Assembly (NCBI GenBank): GCA_022036555.1
Contig: CM039133.1
Coordinates: 6,575,184 to 6,639,183 of the forward strand
Direction: 5' to 3'
Source of the DNA: Microstegium vimineum
Taxonomy: Eukaryota > Streptophyta > Magnoliopsida > Poales > Poaceae
DNA: 64,000 nucleotides
A program made the position numbers and the translations under genes. Of this stretch, positions 45,018 to 57,564 are shown one piece after another (position 1 is the stretch's first letter; each line of letters opens with the position of its first letter). The notes beneath the pieces were generated by a model. The model did no database searches. It saw nothing but the letters and a program-made list of their open reading frames with translations, and was not told the origin of the DNA.

Positions 45018-46745
45018 TAATGTTACGCGAGTTGAGTTGATGTGTCTATAAAAGCATTTCTCAAACAAAAATATATAAATTCTTCAACTCCTGCTCATCA
45101 GATCCAAAATCAATGGCAGGCACATGCTATCGGATTCCGATCCAATCATCATCAATTCGAGGAGTCAATGCAACTCGATCGTCGTTCTGTCCCAATCAAA
45201 CAAAGCTGTAGGAGAACCTATATTGTCCCAATCAAACAAAGCTGTAGGAGAACCTATATAATGGTGACCGGTGAGCGCGTTTCCTTGATGATAACATATT
45301 TTTTTATTTTAAACCTTTTCTTAATGATATTTTAAAATAAACCCAACCAGCTTTTCTTAAATATAAGATAACTCTTTTGACATTTTGTCACGCCTTTGTC
45401 GATAAATAGAGGACCTTGTATATATACATACTAGTTGAGTGCCCGTGCATTGTGGAAGGAGAATTTTTTATATATAAAACAGTAAAACCAAAGTGGTTAG
45501 AAATTCTGTCGTGCTAGCCAGAATATAAAAAAGATGACATATATTTGTGCAAAAGAAATATAAGTCCACCATTACTTTGAAAAATAAATATAGTGAATAA
45601 ATACACGTGGCCAAGAGTACAAGGTGCAGGCACACTTTGTAGCAACTCTTGCTCAACGAAACATACTTCGGGCTAGAGGAAGAATGCAAACAAGAAAGCT
45701 CTGCTTTTGTTTCTGCTCCATGTCTGCTCTGCTTTTGTTTCTGATGTCCCGTGCTTCCAAAGTAGTACTCCCTCCATCCCAAATTGTAAGTCCAAGAATC
45801 TTGGAGAGTCAAACTATCTCAAGTTTGACCAAGAATTATAGACAAAACTATAAAAATTTATAATATCAAATAGATATACTATGAAAATATAATTGATAAC
45901 GAATCTAATAATATTTATTTGACATCATAAATATTATTATATTGTTATATAAGTTTGGTCAAACTTGAAAAACTTTGACTCTCCAAGATTTTTGAAATGA
46001 CTTACAATTTGGGATGGAGGGAGTACGACTGAAACCATTGTATTCCAAAGTAGTACGGCTGAACCATTGTTCCATGTGAAGGCTCGTCCTGCCGATTTGC
46101 TCTGCCTGCATCTTCATTAGAAAGCAGAGGGCCTTGCATATATTGGTGCAGTGCAGGCAACAAAGCAGACAAGGACATGGTGTTGCCAGGGAGATTGGAC
46201 AAGTATAGGAGAACCCCTATAATCGCCGTGACATCGAGAATACCGTGTAAAATTGATAGAGACGCGCAAATCTTTTGCGTGATTGAGGAAAAAAATAATA
46301 ATTGAGATGACTGATTTCATGATTATCAATCACGTCAGCATATAATGTTCGTGCTGCATGTCTGCTTTCATCACCACATACACATTCGGTCCTTTACAAG
46401 ATCCACTACTTCAGGCTCAGTACTTGTGCAAATATATATTGGTCCATTACTTCAAAAAATATATATGGAGTGTACAGAAGATATACATGGTCAAGACTAC
46501 AAGAGTCTAGGAGACGACGCCGGTAACCATGATCTGGCATTATGTCGACAGACTGCATGTGAAGTATGTGTATTGCACTACTTCGTGCTTGAGACGAGCC
46601 TGTACCTTGCACTTCAAGCTAACATCATATGGCTCTGCATACATTGGTTACACGGTCAGTGAAAATACGGACTAAGTGAGATAAAAATTGTAGTTACAAA
46701 TATAGGAGATGATAATAAACATACTTAGGCCGGACTTGAAGAGGG
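45018..46745. repeat. Segmental duplication block A (downstream of NLR1)
   Basis: Shares ordered segments with 53788-55440 and 56189-57345: GTTGAGTTGATGTGTC, AAAAGCATTTCTCAAACA, TTGCTCAACGAAACATACTT, GAAAGCAGAGGGCCTTGCAT, ATAGGAGATGATAATAAACA. It contains a Stowaway that block C lacks. Confidence 0.85.
45768..46023. mobile_element. Stowaway MITE (256 bp)
   Basis: Long inverted termini, CTCCCTCCATCCCAAATTG and CAATTTGGGATGGAGGGAG, with further pairing (AGTCAAACTATCTC / AAACTTGAAAAACTTTGACT). TA flanks at 45766-45767 and 46024-46025. The paralogous site at 57091-57092 is empty (AAAGTAGTACGACTG). Confidence 0.93.
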
Positions 46746-47015
46746 AAAAGGCGAACACAACTTCACTGTGTTTTTCTTTGGTTCTAAGACAATTGATTGT
46801 TAATTAACAATTGTGTAATTACCATATATTTTGATGCCCCGTTGTGCCTGCTGATCACACAAATAATTATTGTATCAGTGATTGATGCATTGAAATAATT
46901 GTGGTTACGTAACAAGGAATTGGAATACAAGCAACTGCTAATTAATTAACTAATAATCTGGAAAGCAACATTCGGTATAGTGAAAGAATGATGCGATTTA
47001 TTGTTACCTGAGTCC

Positions 47016-50000
47016 TTAGTCTTCATCTGAAGATGCATCCGAACTTGTATCTGAATCTTCGAGCCAGGTTATGTTGTGCTTTACGATGTGTCTGATCTTG
47101 TCCCATTCAGAGTTACCTGGAGATGAGGAGGATTCATATAGCTTCTTGTTGCATTTCAACTCGAGATACCTTGGGCTTACAGCTCGTAGGTATTCTGGAA
47201 GCGTGTCCATGCTGGTGTCCTGTAGTGCAAGGCTGTCGAGTGCAGGGACACCTTCTAGAACTTCCAGCTTTGGGCAGCGAACGACCCTAATCTCCTGCAA
47301 CTTGGGGAGGCCGCTGATTCTCTTCAGCTCAGGGCAGTCAAACACATCAAGTTTCACGACTGAAGGGAAGTTCTCCACATGTGTCAGGTTGGCGAGCTCG
47401 TACAGGTTTAGTTCTCTAAGAGCATGCCTCTTGCTGCTGGCGAGGCCCGGTGGAAGACAGCTCAGCTTGCAGTTATCAATAAAGAGACTTTCCAAATAAG
47501 GCATGGCTACAGCAGTTTCCACGTCATTCCATTCCCACTCCTCCCACTCACGTAGCCCATCCAATTGCAGATATCTGAGTTTAGGAAACGATGACACATG
47601 GAATTGAGGACCAACACGCTTGATGGCTGGCGCATCTTTGACTTTTAGAAATTCCAAACATGGGAGACAAGACAGACCATCTAGGAGCTGGGTGCAGCAA
47701 GGCAGGTTTTCCAACTCTAAATATCTCAGGCTCTTAAAGTCCGCTGATGCTGGAGCACGCATCCAGTTCGGTAGCTTGTGACCATCGTATCCTCCTATCA
47801 CACGTAGAGTCTTTATACAGGATGGAGGGCAGAGCTTTTCTAATACCTCCTCGATTACACTCTGCTGCTGCTGCTCTGCCTCGCCACCGCTTGTCCCTGT
47901 AGTATGTCCACTTGAACTATAGTTCAACTCTAGATACTCAAGGTGGCGTTTGGTGCTAATCATGGCCTTTTCAGCCATCTGGCTGTCCTGCACCTTCTCT
48001 AGGCCGTATAGTGTGAGCTTTCTAAGCTGAGAAAGAGGCGCCAGTTCTTGCAAACTGCACCAGCTACTGCTTGCATCCGTGTCCATGTGAACTGGGAACC
48101 CATAAAGTGCCCTCAGATTTGTTAACTCACCAAACCCCTTGGGAATGACACTAACATTTGATCCTTCGATGTCAAGAGACCTTAGATGCACAAGTTTTAT
48201 GATGCTAGCAGGAAGATAACATAGCCTCTCACAGTTACCAAGTGAAATGTAAAGCAGAAATTTCATCTTGTGAATGTCATCTGGGAGCCTAGATATATCA
48301 GTTTTCTCTAAGTGAAGGTATCTTAAGTGCTTCAACAGAGATAGAGTGGGAACCAATGTATCAGACTTGGCCGACCATATGTATAGTACACGTAGAGTAG
48401 AGAACCTACCCAAGGAATCACCATGATGAAAGCTTAGTCTAGAATTTATAATTAATGTTCTAAGTGACTTGTACCTTTGCAAAACAGCCCATTCTACCGT
48501 TGACACAGTTTGCCCTATAGACAGGCGACGTAAAAGCTGCCCACCACCACCGGTAGTGGATTGCTCTTGGCCAACCATCACCATTGATTCTTCTCTTACC
48601 ATATATTCAGCAAAGGATCGTACCACATCGTGCATGGTGCACCTATATCCAGTGAGAGAACATTCTTCTATAGGTTCTATAAGATTTCTCTTTATTAGCT
48701 CTCGGTAGTACCCAGTTGCTATATCTTCTAACCCATACTCATGTGAACTGGTCCTACTTTCATCTGGTGTTTTAATAAATCCTTCACTGATCCACATTTC
48801 AGTAACTACAAAATGTAAAATCTCTTCACCTTTGGGGAACAGTGAGCAATATAGAAAGCACTGCTTTAACTGGGGAGACAAATCCTCGTAGCTCAAGTAC
48901 AGCCGGTTGTCTAGTTCTCTGGGCAGTCCGTTCAGTGACCATGCAAGCATGTTCAAAACAGCTTTCCACTCACGCTCACTTAGGTATCTTGTGCTCAAAA
49001 CCCCTCCAATCACTTTAATTGCAAGTGGTAAGCCATCACATTTTTCAAGAATTTCCATCCCGATAGTTTTCAGCTGGTCAATTCCGACTACCTGCTAAAC
49101 AATGACACATAGGCTGGCACGTATTAAAATGTGCCATATTTTATACGAACTCACACACAAGCCTCTACTTGCAATGGGATGATTTCAAATGAAATCTACA
49201 TGAATGGGTGCAAATCCTGTAACACTATATGTAGTACTACATACGTTCGAAAAAGTGGGCAGCTTTATTTAAGTCGAACTATCTTAGATTCAACTAAATT
49301 ATAGATAAAATTATCAACATTTATAAAGTGAAATATGTATACTATAAATTAATTGTCCATAAGTTAAATCTAATGATACTAAAATCGATATGATCAATAC
49401 TGATATTTTTTGTTGATACCTAATTAGATCAAATTTGAGATTCGACTTCACACAGAACTAGGCCCTAGCGCCGGCTCCCGCGAGTCCGCGGCGGAGGGGA
49501 AGGGTGCCGACGCGGAGGGGTAGGGGGTCGGCGGCGGAAGCGGCGGGGCTGCTCGCCAGGGGAGAGGAGAGGAAACGGGCCGACGACGGGAGTGGCGGGC
49601 TTCTCGCCGGGGGAGAGGAGGGGAAGGGGGCCGGCGGCGGGAGCGGCGGATTTCCTCGTTCCCGCCCGCGCAGGTGGCTCGCCGGGGGAGAGGATGGGAA
49701 GGTGGTCGCCGAGGGAACGGGAGATCGCCGGCGGTCAAGGAAGAGGAGCGGTAAGGAATTGAACTCACGACAGAATAGAAGGAGAAGAGAAAAAACCGAG
49801 ACGGTACGTAACTAATCAGTGGAGGGGTGTATTTTTTACTCCCAAAGCATCTGAAAGCAGGGGAGCTGGTTTCAGTTTTGTACTAGACCAAAAGTAGCTT
49901 TTGGGAGAAGCAGCGGTTGCTTTTGAGCCCTTTGGTTGGATTTTGAGTTTTACAAAAGTAAAAGCAGGTTGGAAAGCCCAACCAAACATGGCCTAAGAGT

Positions 50001-51447
50001 AGTTCAAGCGAACAAGACGATTAAATAATAGATAACCTGATCCTAGTGTCGTTTTATCATTACATTAGTTGATTAAGTATGCTAGATCATGGTTTTGCTG
50101 GTCTCTTATGCAACTCCCGTGACCTGTTCCGAGGATCCCACCAGGAATTCAGGGCATTATACGAGGCACATTCAGGGATGTAAAACCCTCTATGAATAAC
50201 TAAATATGTAATTTAAATAATATTTCTATGAATTTTCTACCCTGAAAAAATTAATGGATTATAAGGAAATTTAAGTTTCCAAAAGGGCATTGAGAGTTAA
50301 TGCACGTTTTAATGAGTAAATTAATACAGGTGTCATAGTTCTATAGGACTATGGATAGACTAACCTGATCAGGCTGTAGCTGTTTCTTGAGCAAGGACCA
50401 GGCATCATCATTCCCAAGAGGCCTGACACGGTGTTCGTGCAGCAGGGCTCGCATCTGCTGTGGTAGGTGTGCAGATCTCGTGGTGAGAAGGACCCTGCTT
50501 CCAGGTTGTTTATTGCTGGCAGTTTTGACTGGGACATCAAGCACGTCGTCCCATGCTTTCTGGCTCCACACGTCATCCATCACCAGCAGAAACCTTGCAG
50601 TGGACAGGGTGTGGATTAGGGTCTCAGTTAGAGTGCCCTTGTCTTGCCTCCCACCATGGTCTCCGCCAGCATTTACGATTGTTGTCCTTAATAGCTCAAC
50701 CACATCAAATTGCTGGTTGATGCTTAGCCATATCGTCTTCGTCTTGAAGTGCTCTTGGATGATTGCATCATTGAAGATCTTCTGGGCGAGGGTGGTCTTA
50801 CCCATGCCGCCTGCACCAATGATAGACACAACTTTGATGCTATGATTATTGTTATCATCATTTGTCGTTAGAACCTGAACAAGTTCCCTTGTGTCCCTCT
50901 CTATCTGTTCCCCAACTATGGCTGACTCGTCGACATGCGAACTTGTCCTATAGCTGGATAACTCAGCAGCAGTTAGCTTCCTTGGCTCCGGGTTGGAACC
51001 GAGGTTGATTCTGAACTTGTACTGATCAGCCTCCTTGTGAATACCTTGGAGCCGCTGGTTGAGCTCCTTGATGCGGCTGCCTATCTCGTGGGCGAACACG
51101 GGATTCCGCAGGCAGAAGAGCAATGGCTGGAAGCAGCCCGGCGACTTCTGCTCCACAGCGCCACCATCTCTGGACTCCCTCCGCTTGTCAGCCTCGAGCT
51201 GGCACAGGTCTATGATGTCGGTGGCATCATACATGGCGTTCTTGAGCTTTGTCGTCCATCTTTGCACGATCTCGTCGGTGATGCGCCTCCTCTCGGCATC
51301 TTTGAGGAAGGCTTTGAGGCCTTCCATGTTGTCCTCCAGCTTGGTGATCTCGCTGGAGACGCCGAGCAGCATGGACACCTCTTCTTGTGCCATGTCAGCA
51401 ATAAGCTTCTTCACGTAGGGTGCCAAAGCATCCAGGACGGCCGCCAT
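47016..51447 (-). CDS. CC-NB-ARC-LRR disease-resistance protein, NLR1
   Basis: Two exons, 51447-50365 and 49091-47016, joined at CAG|GTTAGT ... TAGCAG|GTAGTC (phase 0), give 1052 aa. An Rx-type CC domain fills residues 1-130 (AMYDATDIIDLCQ is the EDVID equivalent). NB-ARC has P-loop GAGGMGKTT (211-219), Walker B LLVMDDVW (287-294), GSRVLLTTR (316-324), VRPLGNDDAWSLL (341-353), GLPLA (381-385) and MHD (514-516). About fourteen irregular leucine-rich repeats follow, with an acidic tail (DTSSDASSDED). Such proteins sense pathogen effectors in the cytosol and, when ATP-bound, trigger immune signalling. All switch motifs are present, so it is probably functional. The intron carries two transposon insertions. 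Tandem duplicate of the gene at 57565-61343. Confidence 0.95.
49243..49450. mobile_element. Degenerate Stowaway-like MITE in NLR1 intron
   Basis: CGTTCGAAAAAGTGGGCAGC start with AT-rich interior. The matching copy lies at the same place in the NLR2 intron (59878-60068), so it predates the gene duplication. Confidence 0.55.
49457..50047. mobile_element. Insertion in the NLR1 intron absent from NLR2
   Basis: The introns of NLR1 and NLR2 align up to CACAGAACTAGG and again from a CRTTTTRATATTRCATT-like segment. About 590 bp between are only in NLR1. It has a GC-rich left half (49460-49750) and a right part with CAACCTGCTTTTACTTTTGT-like sequence on the minus strand ending GGCCATGTTTGG, a frequent grass DNA-transposon terminus. 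Borders are approximate; CTA occurs at both edges. Confidence 0.6.
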
Positions 51448-53787
51448 GGCTCAAGTGTACCTGACAATCATCCATAAGCGTAGATTATTAATAACCGATC
51501 GAAACGAAAGAATACTGATAGATTAATTACTACAGTCCAAATAAATCTGATATCTATGCAAAGGATGGAGAAAACATCAGGTGTAGCAAGAATATAACTT
51601 GACGTACAACGGCACAAGAAAACTCTTTATTTGGACTGCTCACCGGAGAGATTTTGGGGGCGAGGGCGGTGTCAACGGAGCACACTGCAGCAGAGGGAGC
51701 GAGAAAAGAGAGTGGCTGCAGGGGAGCGACGAAATGTGAGCAGCGCAGTGACAGGCTGATGCTGGGAGTCTTTGTGCTTGGGCAGATGAGGATCATCCAG
51801 GAAAGGGAGGTCCTAGTTGCCTAGTAGCTTCCATTCTCTTGTCTGATTGGCAATATATTATAGCTACTAATAAGCAGAAGTTGATTGACAGCACGCCAAT
51901 GAAGACTTTGTCCAGCACCTATGTCATTTTCAGTCGTTACCACCCATCGATTGTTTTTTTAGTTTTGCTAATTCCTTTTCTGAGTCTGACTCTGACCTGG
52001 TTGCAGAGCGGTGACTTTGCCTTTGATGTGCTCTGTTCTTTTCTTTGCTGGATAGGAGGGGTTTTGTCCTTCCATACTGCCGGTTGCTAGAGTTGTTGGT
52101 CATTGTATTTGTTATTAACAAATTTTACGATGTTTTGAAAAATATGGATTTCTTTTTCTTCCCACATGGAAGGTCACTTGTATTTTTTATTTTGTTTTTC
52201 AGGGGGGTTTAGAGGAGGGGCGGTTGTCCTGTGGGTTACAGTGGCAAGCAAAGCTCCAACTTAATCCCTGTTTTTTTCCGTCTAATAAAAATATGGCAAA
52301 ACCTTTTGCCGCCATTAAAAAAAATATGAACCATATATATGGATAAACTGAATGATGTAAAAATAGGAGGTGTCAAACTAATAAAAGTACACAAAAGTAA
52401 AATTTATAAATGGGACGAGTACCAAAATAGATAGAACTTTATACAAATACTATTAAATTAATTAAATTTGGTGAAGGGTGAGAAAGTAATTCATTGTCTT
52501 CCACCTACCCTGCAGGCCGCAGCACGCGGCGCACAGACAAGTTCACAGCCAAACGGGAGAGGAGAGAAAGCAAGAATCGAAAAAATACCAGCGTACGTCA
52601 TCCCGATTCAGATTTCCGGTGCGCCGTGGTCCGATCCACGCGAGCAATGACGGCGCAGGCTTGGAAGTGGAGGTCGCCGGAGCCGTGCCGCGCCGAAGGT
52701 CGAGGCGTGCGGATGTGCGCTCGGGCTCTCTGGAGCGCAGGGTGCGTGGAGCCCGCCCGGCCGCCACCGCCAGTGTGGCAGCGCAAAGCAGCCCGGGGTT
52801 CGCCGGTGCGCCATCGCGTGCAGTGCTTGAAGGAGGTGGACGCGGCTGCGGCGAGCCTGTGTGGGTGGAGAGGACGAACGGATAAAGGAGAGAGAAGGGG
52901 ACGACGAAAAGATAGGAAAATTTATATGATGATATGATATAGCAGAGCTCCGGCTAATTACGAAAAGAAAATAATAATACACTATAGTCATTTCATCATC
53001 ATATTAAAATAAGGATATCACATTTTTCTCCGTCCGGACGTCCTTCGGTCGCACCATTATAAAATTTGGTTCCTAGCGAACGAGATCCGTCAAGCGCGCA
53101 ATTTGTAATTCCTTCTGGACTCAAATTCCATTACCTCTGTCACATGCTGTAAACCACTTTATAGTTTTCCTAAAAAAAAGCAGAGTAATCTCGTTCGAAA
53201 AGAAAATCAAATTGGATGTACCAGAAAACGGTATGAACATTTTTTTTTTCATTCCGGTGAAATCAAATTCGCTTTTACAGAAAACAAGTGCAAATTAAAA
53301 CCGGCCACCCAGAAGACAGAATTTCACTGAAGTCGTTTCCTGGGTGGATGATTTCTGAATTTCGTCCATAATAGTCTGTTTTTTTCTTTTCTAGAAAAAA
53401 ATCCCACCACCACAATTCCACCTTTTGTGTCTGTCCCATCACTAGCTCAGAGCTTTGCGAAATGCCACAACCAGAGCTAAACGAGCATTTTTGGTGTTGG
53501 AGTTCCTGGATCAAACACATATAAGTTTGCACTTCGTACATACATGAATACGAAGATCCACCACATTGTATTCCACCCAGTGACAAAGGCGACAGGAAGC
53601 GCCATGCTTGTAGGAGGGACTCACCTCGTTTGCTTGAATTATTAATTTAGTGCTTAATTGCTTGCCTGCAGATAGTAATTCGCTTCGCTCTCCCTGCTAC
53701 TATACTGCTGATAGATCAATGACGTCGACACAACCTTGCAAACACAAGTTTTATCAGCAAGTGTCAGCCGAGTAGGTACTGGTATAT
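51448..53787. other. Region upstream of NLR1, no supported gene
   Basis: 51448-51840 should hold the promoter and leader of NLR1. 52500-52880 is a GC-rich island with frames on both strands but no recognisable domain. The rest is AT-rich. Confidence 0.45.
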
Positions 53788-55440
53788 AATGTTACGCTAG
53801 TTGAGTTGATGTGTCCATAAAAGCATTTCTCAAACAAAAATATATAAATTCTTCAACTCCTCCTCATCATCAGATCCGAAATCTGATGTTCTGTGCTTAT
53901 GACTGAACCATTTGTGTTCCAAAGTAGTACGACTCAACCATTGTTCCATGTGAAGGCTCGTCCTGCTGATTTGCTCTGCCTCCATCTCCACCAGAAAGCA
54001 GAGGGCCTACATGCATATATTGGTGCAGTGCAGGCGACAAAGCAGATGAGGACATGGTTTTGCCAGAGATCGGAGAAGCAGAGGAGAACTCCATGATCAC
54101 CTTGACATCGACGAGGCTGTGAGTATGATCGATCAACAGTAATGATTGGGATGCCTGATTTCATGATCATCGATCAGGTCAGCATACAATGTTCGTGCTG
54201 CAAGCAGGTCTGCATTACAAGATCCACGAATTTAGGCCCATTACTTGTGCAAATATATATTGGTCCATTACATGGAGAAAAATATATGGAGTGTACAAAT
54301 ATATATACATGGTCAAGACTCAAGACTACAAGAGCGCAGGACACGCTGCCGGTAACAATGGTTTGGCACTCTGCATGTGAACAGAGTTTGTGTACAGCGT
54401 GCTGGAGTCGAGCTTCTACCAAGCAGGTTTCTCTCCCACATGCCACTGCAAGCTAACATCATGTGGCTCTCTCTGCCTAGAGCAACTCCAACACTTTCCT
54501 AATTGATTTTGGCATACTTGGTTTTGGGAAAATACCAGAAAAAATCTTCTCCAACAGTTTGACAATTTGGGTTGGCATTTATGCCAAAGTCGCCCCTGCG
54601 GACCAATCTCGCGCATATTTGCGCCCGCGAAATCGGCGAGGCATCTCTGGGCGATTTTTTTCCCCAAGGACGGAACCCCGTCGCCCTTCCGTCCTCGTTC
54701 CCGTCGAACACGTCGAGGCGCCTGAGCCGCGCGTTGGCGATGCTGGCGGTGAGCACCAGGTCCTGCACGGTGGCGGCGGAGCGGATGAGCCCCACGACCT
54801 CCGCCTCAATGAGCGAGTCGCGAGTCTTGGGGTTTGATCGGCGGATTCTGCCGCGATCGTCACAGCTGGCTTGGGGTACGGTTTGAGGGGATTGGCTTGT
54901 GCCTTGCTTGCACGCGGCTGCTCTGCATGGTACTGTTTGCAGCTGCTTTGCTTGCACGCGGACGACGGCGGCGGCGATGGACGGCGGACGGCAGCGACGG
55001 CGGCCACGAACGACGACGACTCCGCGCTCGCGATATGTCGCATGAACAGGAAAAAGCAGGGAAAAATTAACGTCCGGGTCCACTGGGTCCATAATTTATG
55101 TTTTTGCCAAGTCATTATGGAAAACTGTTGGAGATTGCATATTTTTTGCTTTGACATATATATTTCAGAGTTGACAAATTTTATGTTTTGTCAAACCAAA
55201 ATTGCCAAACTGTTAGAGTTGCTCTAAGGATCCTAGATCCCTGCATACATCAGTTACACGGTCAGTGCATAATGACACATGAAAACTTACTAAGTGAGAG
55301 AAAAATTATAGTTGCAAATATAGGAGATGATAATAAACATACTTATGCCAGACTTGAAGAGGGAAAAAGGTGAACAATTGAGTTTTTTCTTTTGTTCTAA
55401 GATAGTTGATTGTCAACAATTGTAGGTATTTTGATGCCCC
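53788..55440. repeat. Segmental duplication block B
   Basis: Third copy of the NLR-flanking DNA (see 45018-46745), shortened inside and interrupted at 54480-55224 by a TIR element. Shared landmarks: TTGAGTTGATGTGTCC, GAAGGCTCGTCCTGC, TGTGCAAATATATATTGGTC, ATAGGAGATGATAATAAACA. Confidence 0.85.
54480..55224. mobile_element. TIR DNA element (745 bp) with GC-rich cargo
   Basis: Termini GAGCAACTCCAACA and TGTTAGAGTTGCTC (13 of 14 match), with TA on each side (54478-54479, 55225-55226). Block A lacks it: there CTAACATCATATGGCTCT runs straight into GCATACATTGG at about 46636. Subterminal TTTGRCAATTT / AAATTGCCAAAC words pair. The middle (54590-55070) is GC-rich with frames up to about 197 codons, possibly a captured gene fragment. 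The two-base TA flank does not by itself fix the superfamily. Confidence 0.7.
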
Positions 55441-55589
55441 GCTGTTCTATGTGTGATCCAATGAAAGCTTTTCCTGCAACGAATAAAAGTACAAGCAATA
55501 ATTAATAATATGAAAACCCACTTCCGGCCTAGTGAAAGAATACGATTTACCTGAACACAGGAGCCATCTTTGATGCAGCTACGCAGTTA

Positions 55590-55896
55590 CCAGTAGTCTC
55601 AATCTTCGATGCAGACAATGTTGTGCTTTCCAATGTGGCTGATCTTGTCCCATTCGGAGCTACCTGGAGAAGAGGAGGATTTGTATAGCTTGTTTAGGCA
55701 TCCAACTCTTTGCTGGATCTGATGAACATTGACAAAAGAAATTCAAGGTAACATAGGATGTTAGGCCTATCTGGTTGGCTGATGAACCACGTGATTGCCT
55801 TGAAGCGCCTGTACTCCCTCACCGAGCAGAGAGGTGAGCTTCTCCACAACAGATTGCAGGGCTCCAGTTGCTGCGCTCACCAGAGCGCCCTCCATT
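55590..55896 (-). pseudogene. Collapsed NLR relic
   Basis: Read on the minus strand, 55896-55798 matches the first codons of a CC domain (start region to RRFK-like, as at 43337-43258). 55690-55590 matches the last codons of the NLR1/NLR2 type (equivalent to LYESSSSPG and SEWDKIRHI). Only a copy of the TAGGCATCC flank lies between them. About 3 kb of receptor is gone. Confidence 0.7.
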
Positions 55897-56188
55897 GCAG
55901 TAGGTACCTTAGTTAGCTTGCTGTTCGTGTGGAATGTGGATGGATGTGTGCAGGTTGGTCAACTGATCGAGTTATGGTACTCTGTTGGCTCTCTCTTAGC
56001 ATGCTCGTGTCCCACGTTGATCAATATAATAATCAAGATTATTATTTTTAGGCATCCAACTCTTTGCTGGATCTGATGAACATTGACAGAAGAAATTCAA
56101 GGTAACATAGGCCTATCTGGTTGGCTGGGGCCGAATTCTACTTCTTTTTTTTAGATAATGAGGGGCCTAATTCTACTTCTACCACAAG

Positions 56189-57345
56189 TAATGTTACGCC
56201 AGTTGAGTTGATGTGTCTATAAAAGCATTTCTCAAACAAAAATATATAAATTCTTCAACTCCTCCTCATCAGATCTGAAATCAATGGCAGGCACATGCTA
56301 TCCGATTACGATCCAATCATCATCAATTCGAGTCAATGCAACTCGATCATCGTTCTGTCTCAATCAAACAAAGCTGTATGAGAACCTATATAATGGTCAA
56401 GGGGTTCACGGCGCAATGGCAAAGACCATTGGTTGGGGGCTCCCACCGCTATGCATTAAGTGGTAGGCGACGTTTTCATCGACAGCGAGGCGTCTGTGGT
56501 GACTTCGTGTGTTCATAGGGGTGAGTGTGCGTGCGTGTTGAGCGTTTGCGTTGTACCGTGTAATCTAAAAAAAAAGAGAACCTATATAATGGTGACTGGT
56601 GTGCACGTTTCTGATAGCATATATTTTTTTATTTTAAACCTTTTATAAATGATATTTTAAAATAACCCCAACTAACTTTTCTTTAATATAAGATAACTCT
56701 TGATATCTTGTCATGTCTTCGTCGGAAAGCAGAGGACCTTGTATATATACATACTAGTTAAGTGTTTGTGCATTGCGAAGGGAGATTTTTTTTATATATA
56801 AAAACTGTAAAACCAAAGAGGTTAGAAATTCTTTCTTGCTAGCCAGAATATAAAACGATGACATATATTTTCGCAAAAGAGATATATGTCCACCATTACT
56901 TTGAAAAATAAATATAGTGATAAATACACAATGGCCAAGAGTACGAGAGTGCGGGCACACATTCCAGCAACTCTTGCTCAACGAAACATACTTCGGGCTA
57001 GAGGAAGAATGCAAATAAGAAAGCTCTGCTTTTGTTTCTGCTCCATGTCTGCTCTGCTTTTGCTTCTGCTGTCCCGTGCTTCTAAAGTAGTACGACTGAA
57101 CCATTGTATTCCCAAGTAGTACGGCTGAACCATTGTTGTTGCTGTGCCTGCATCTTCATTAGAAAGCAGAGGGCCTTGCATATAATGGTGCAGTGCAGGC
57201 GACAGAGCAGATGAGAACTCCATGATCGCCTCGACATCGGCGAGGCTGAGTGACACATGAAAATTAGTACTAAGCTAGTGAGACAAAAATTATAGTTAAA
57301 AATAAAGGAGATGATAATAAACATACTTATGCCAGACTAGAAGAG
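56189..57345. repeat. Segmental duplication block C (downstream of NLR2)
   Basis: Copy of block A in the same order without the Stowaway. 56400-56560 carries an extra stretch not in block A. Ends at CATACTTATGCCAGAC before the NLR2 3' region. Confidence 0.85.
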
Positions 57346-57564
57346 GGAACACTTTGTTTAATCACCTGAAAAAACTGTATTTTGATGCCCCGCTGTGCTG
57401 TGTGTGGTCCGATGAAAGCTTTTCCGGAAACGAATAAAAGTACAAGCAATAATTAATAATATGAAAACCCACTTCAGGCCTAGTGAAAGAATGCAATTTA
57501 CCTGAACACAGGAGCCATCTTTGATGCAGCTACGCAGTTACCAGGAGCCATCTTGGTCTGTGTT

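Noticed and set aside
47071..47499. Plus-strand frames of 60-270 codons across the NLR genes (also 57521-58339)
   Set aside because: They are antisense shadows of the LRR exons, whose own frame is uninterrupted and conserved between the two copies.
49448..49815. Two GC-rich frames in the NLR1 intron as an embedded gene
   Set aside because: They sit within the intron insertion absent from NLR2, and consist of Gly/Arg/Pro repeats.
52494..52991. GC-rich island with frames on both strands as a novel gene
   Set aside because: No domain, no splice structure, and frames of similar length on both strands. Left as unassigned intergenic DNA.
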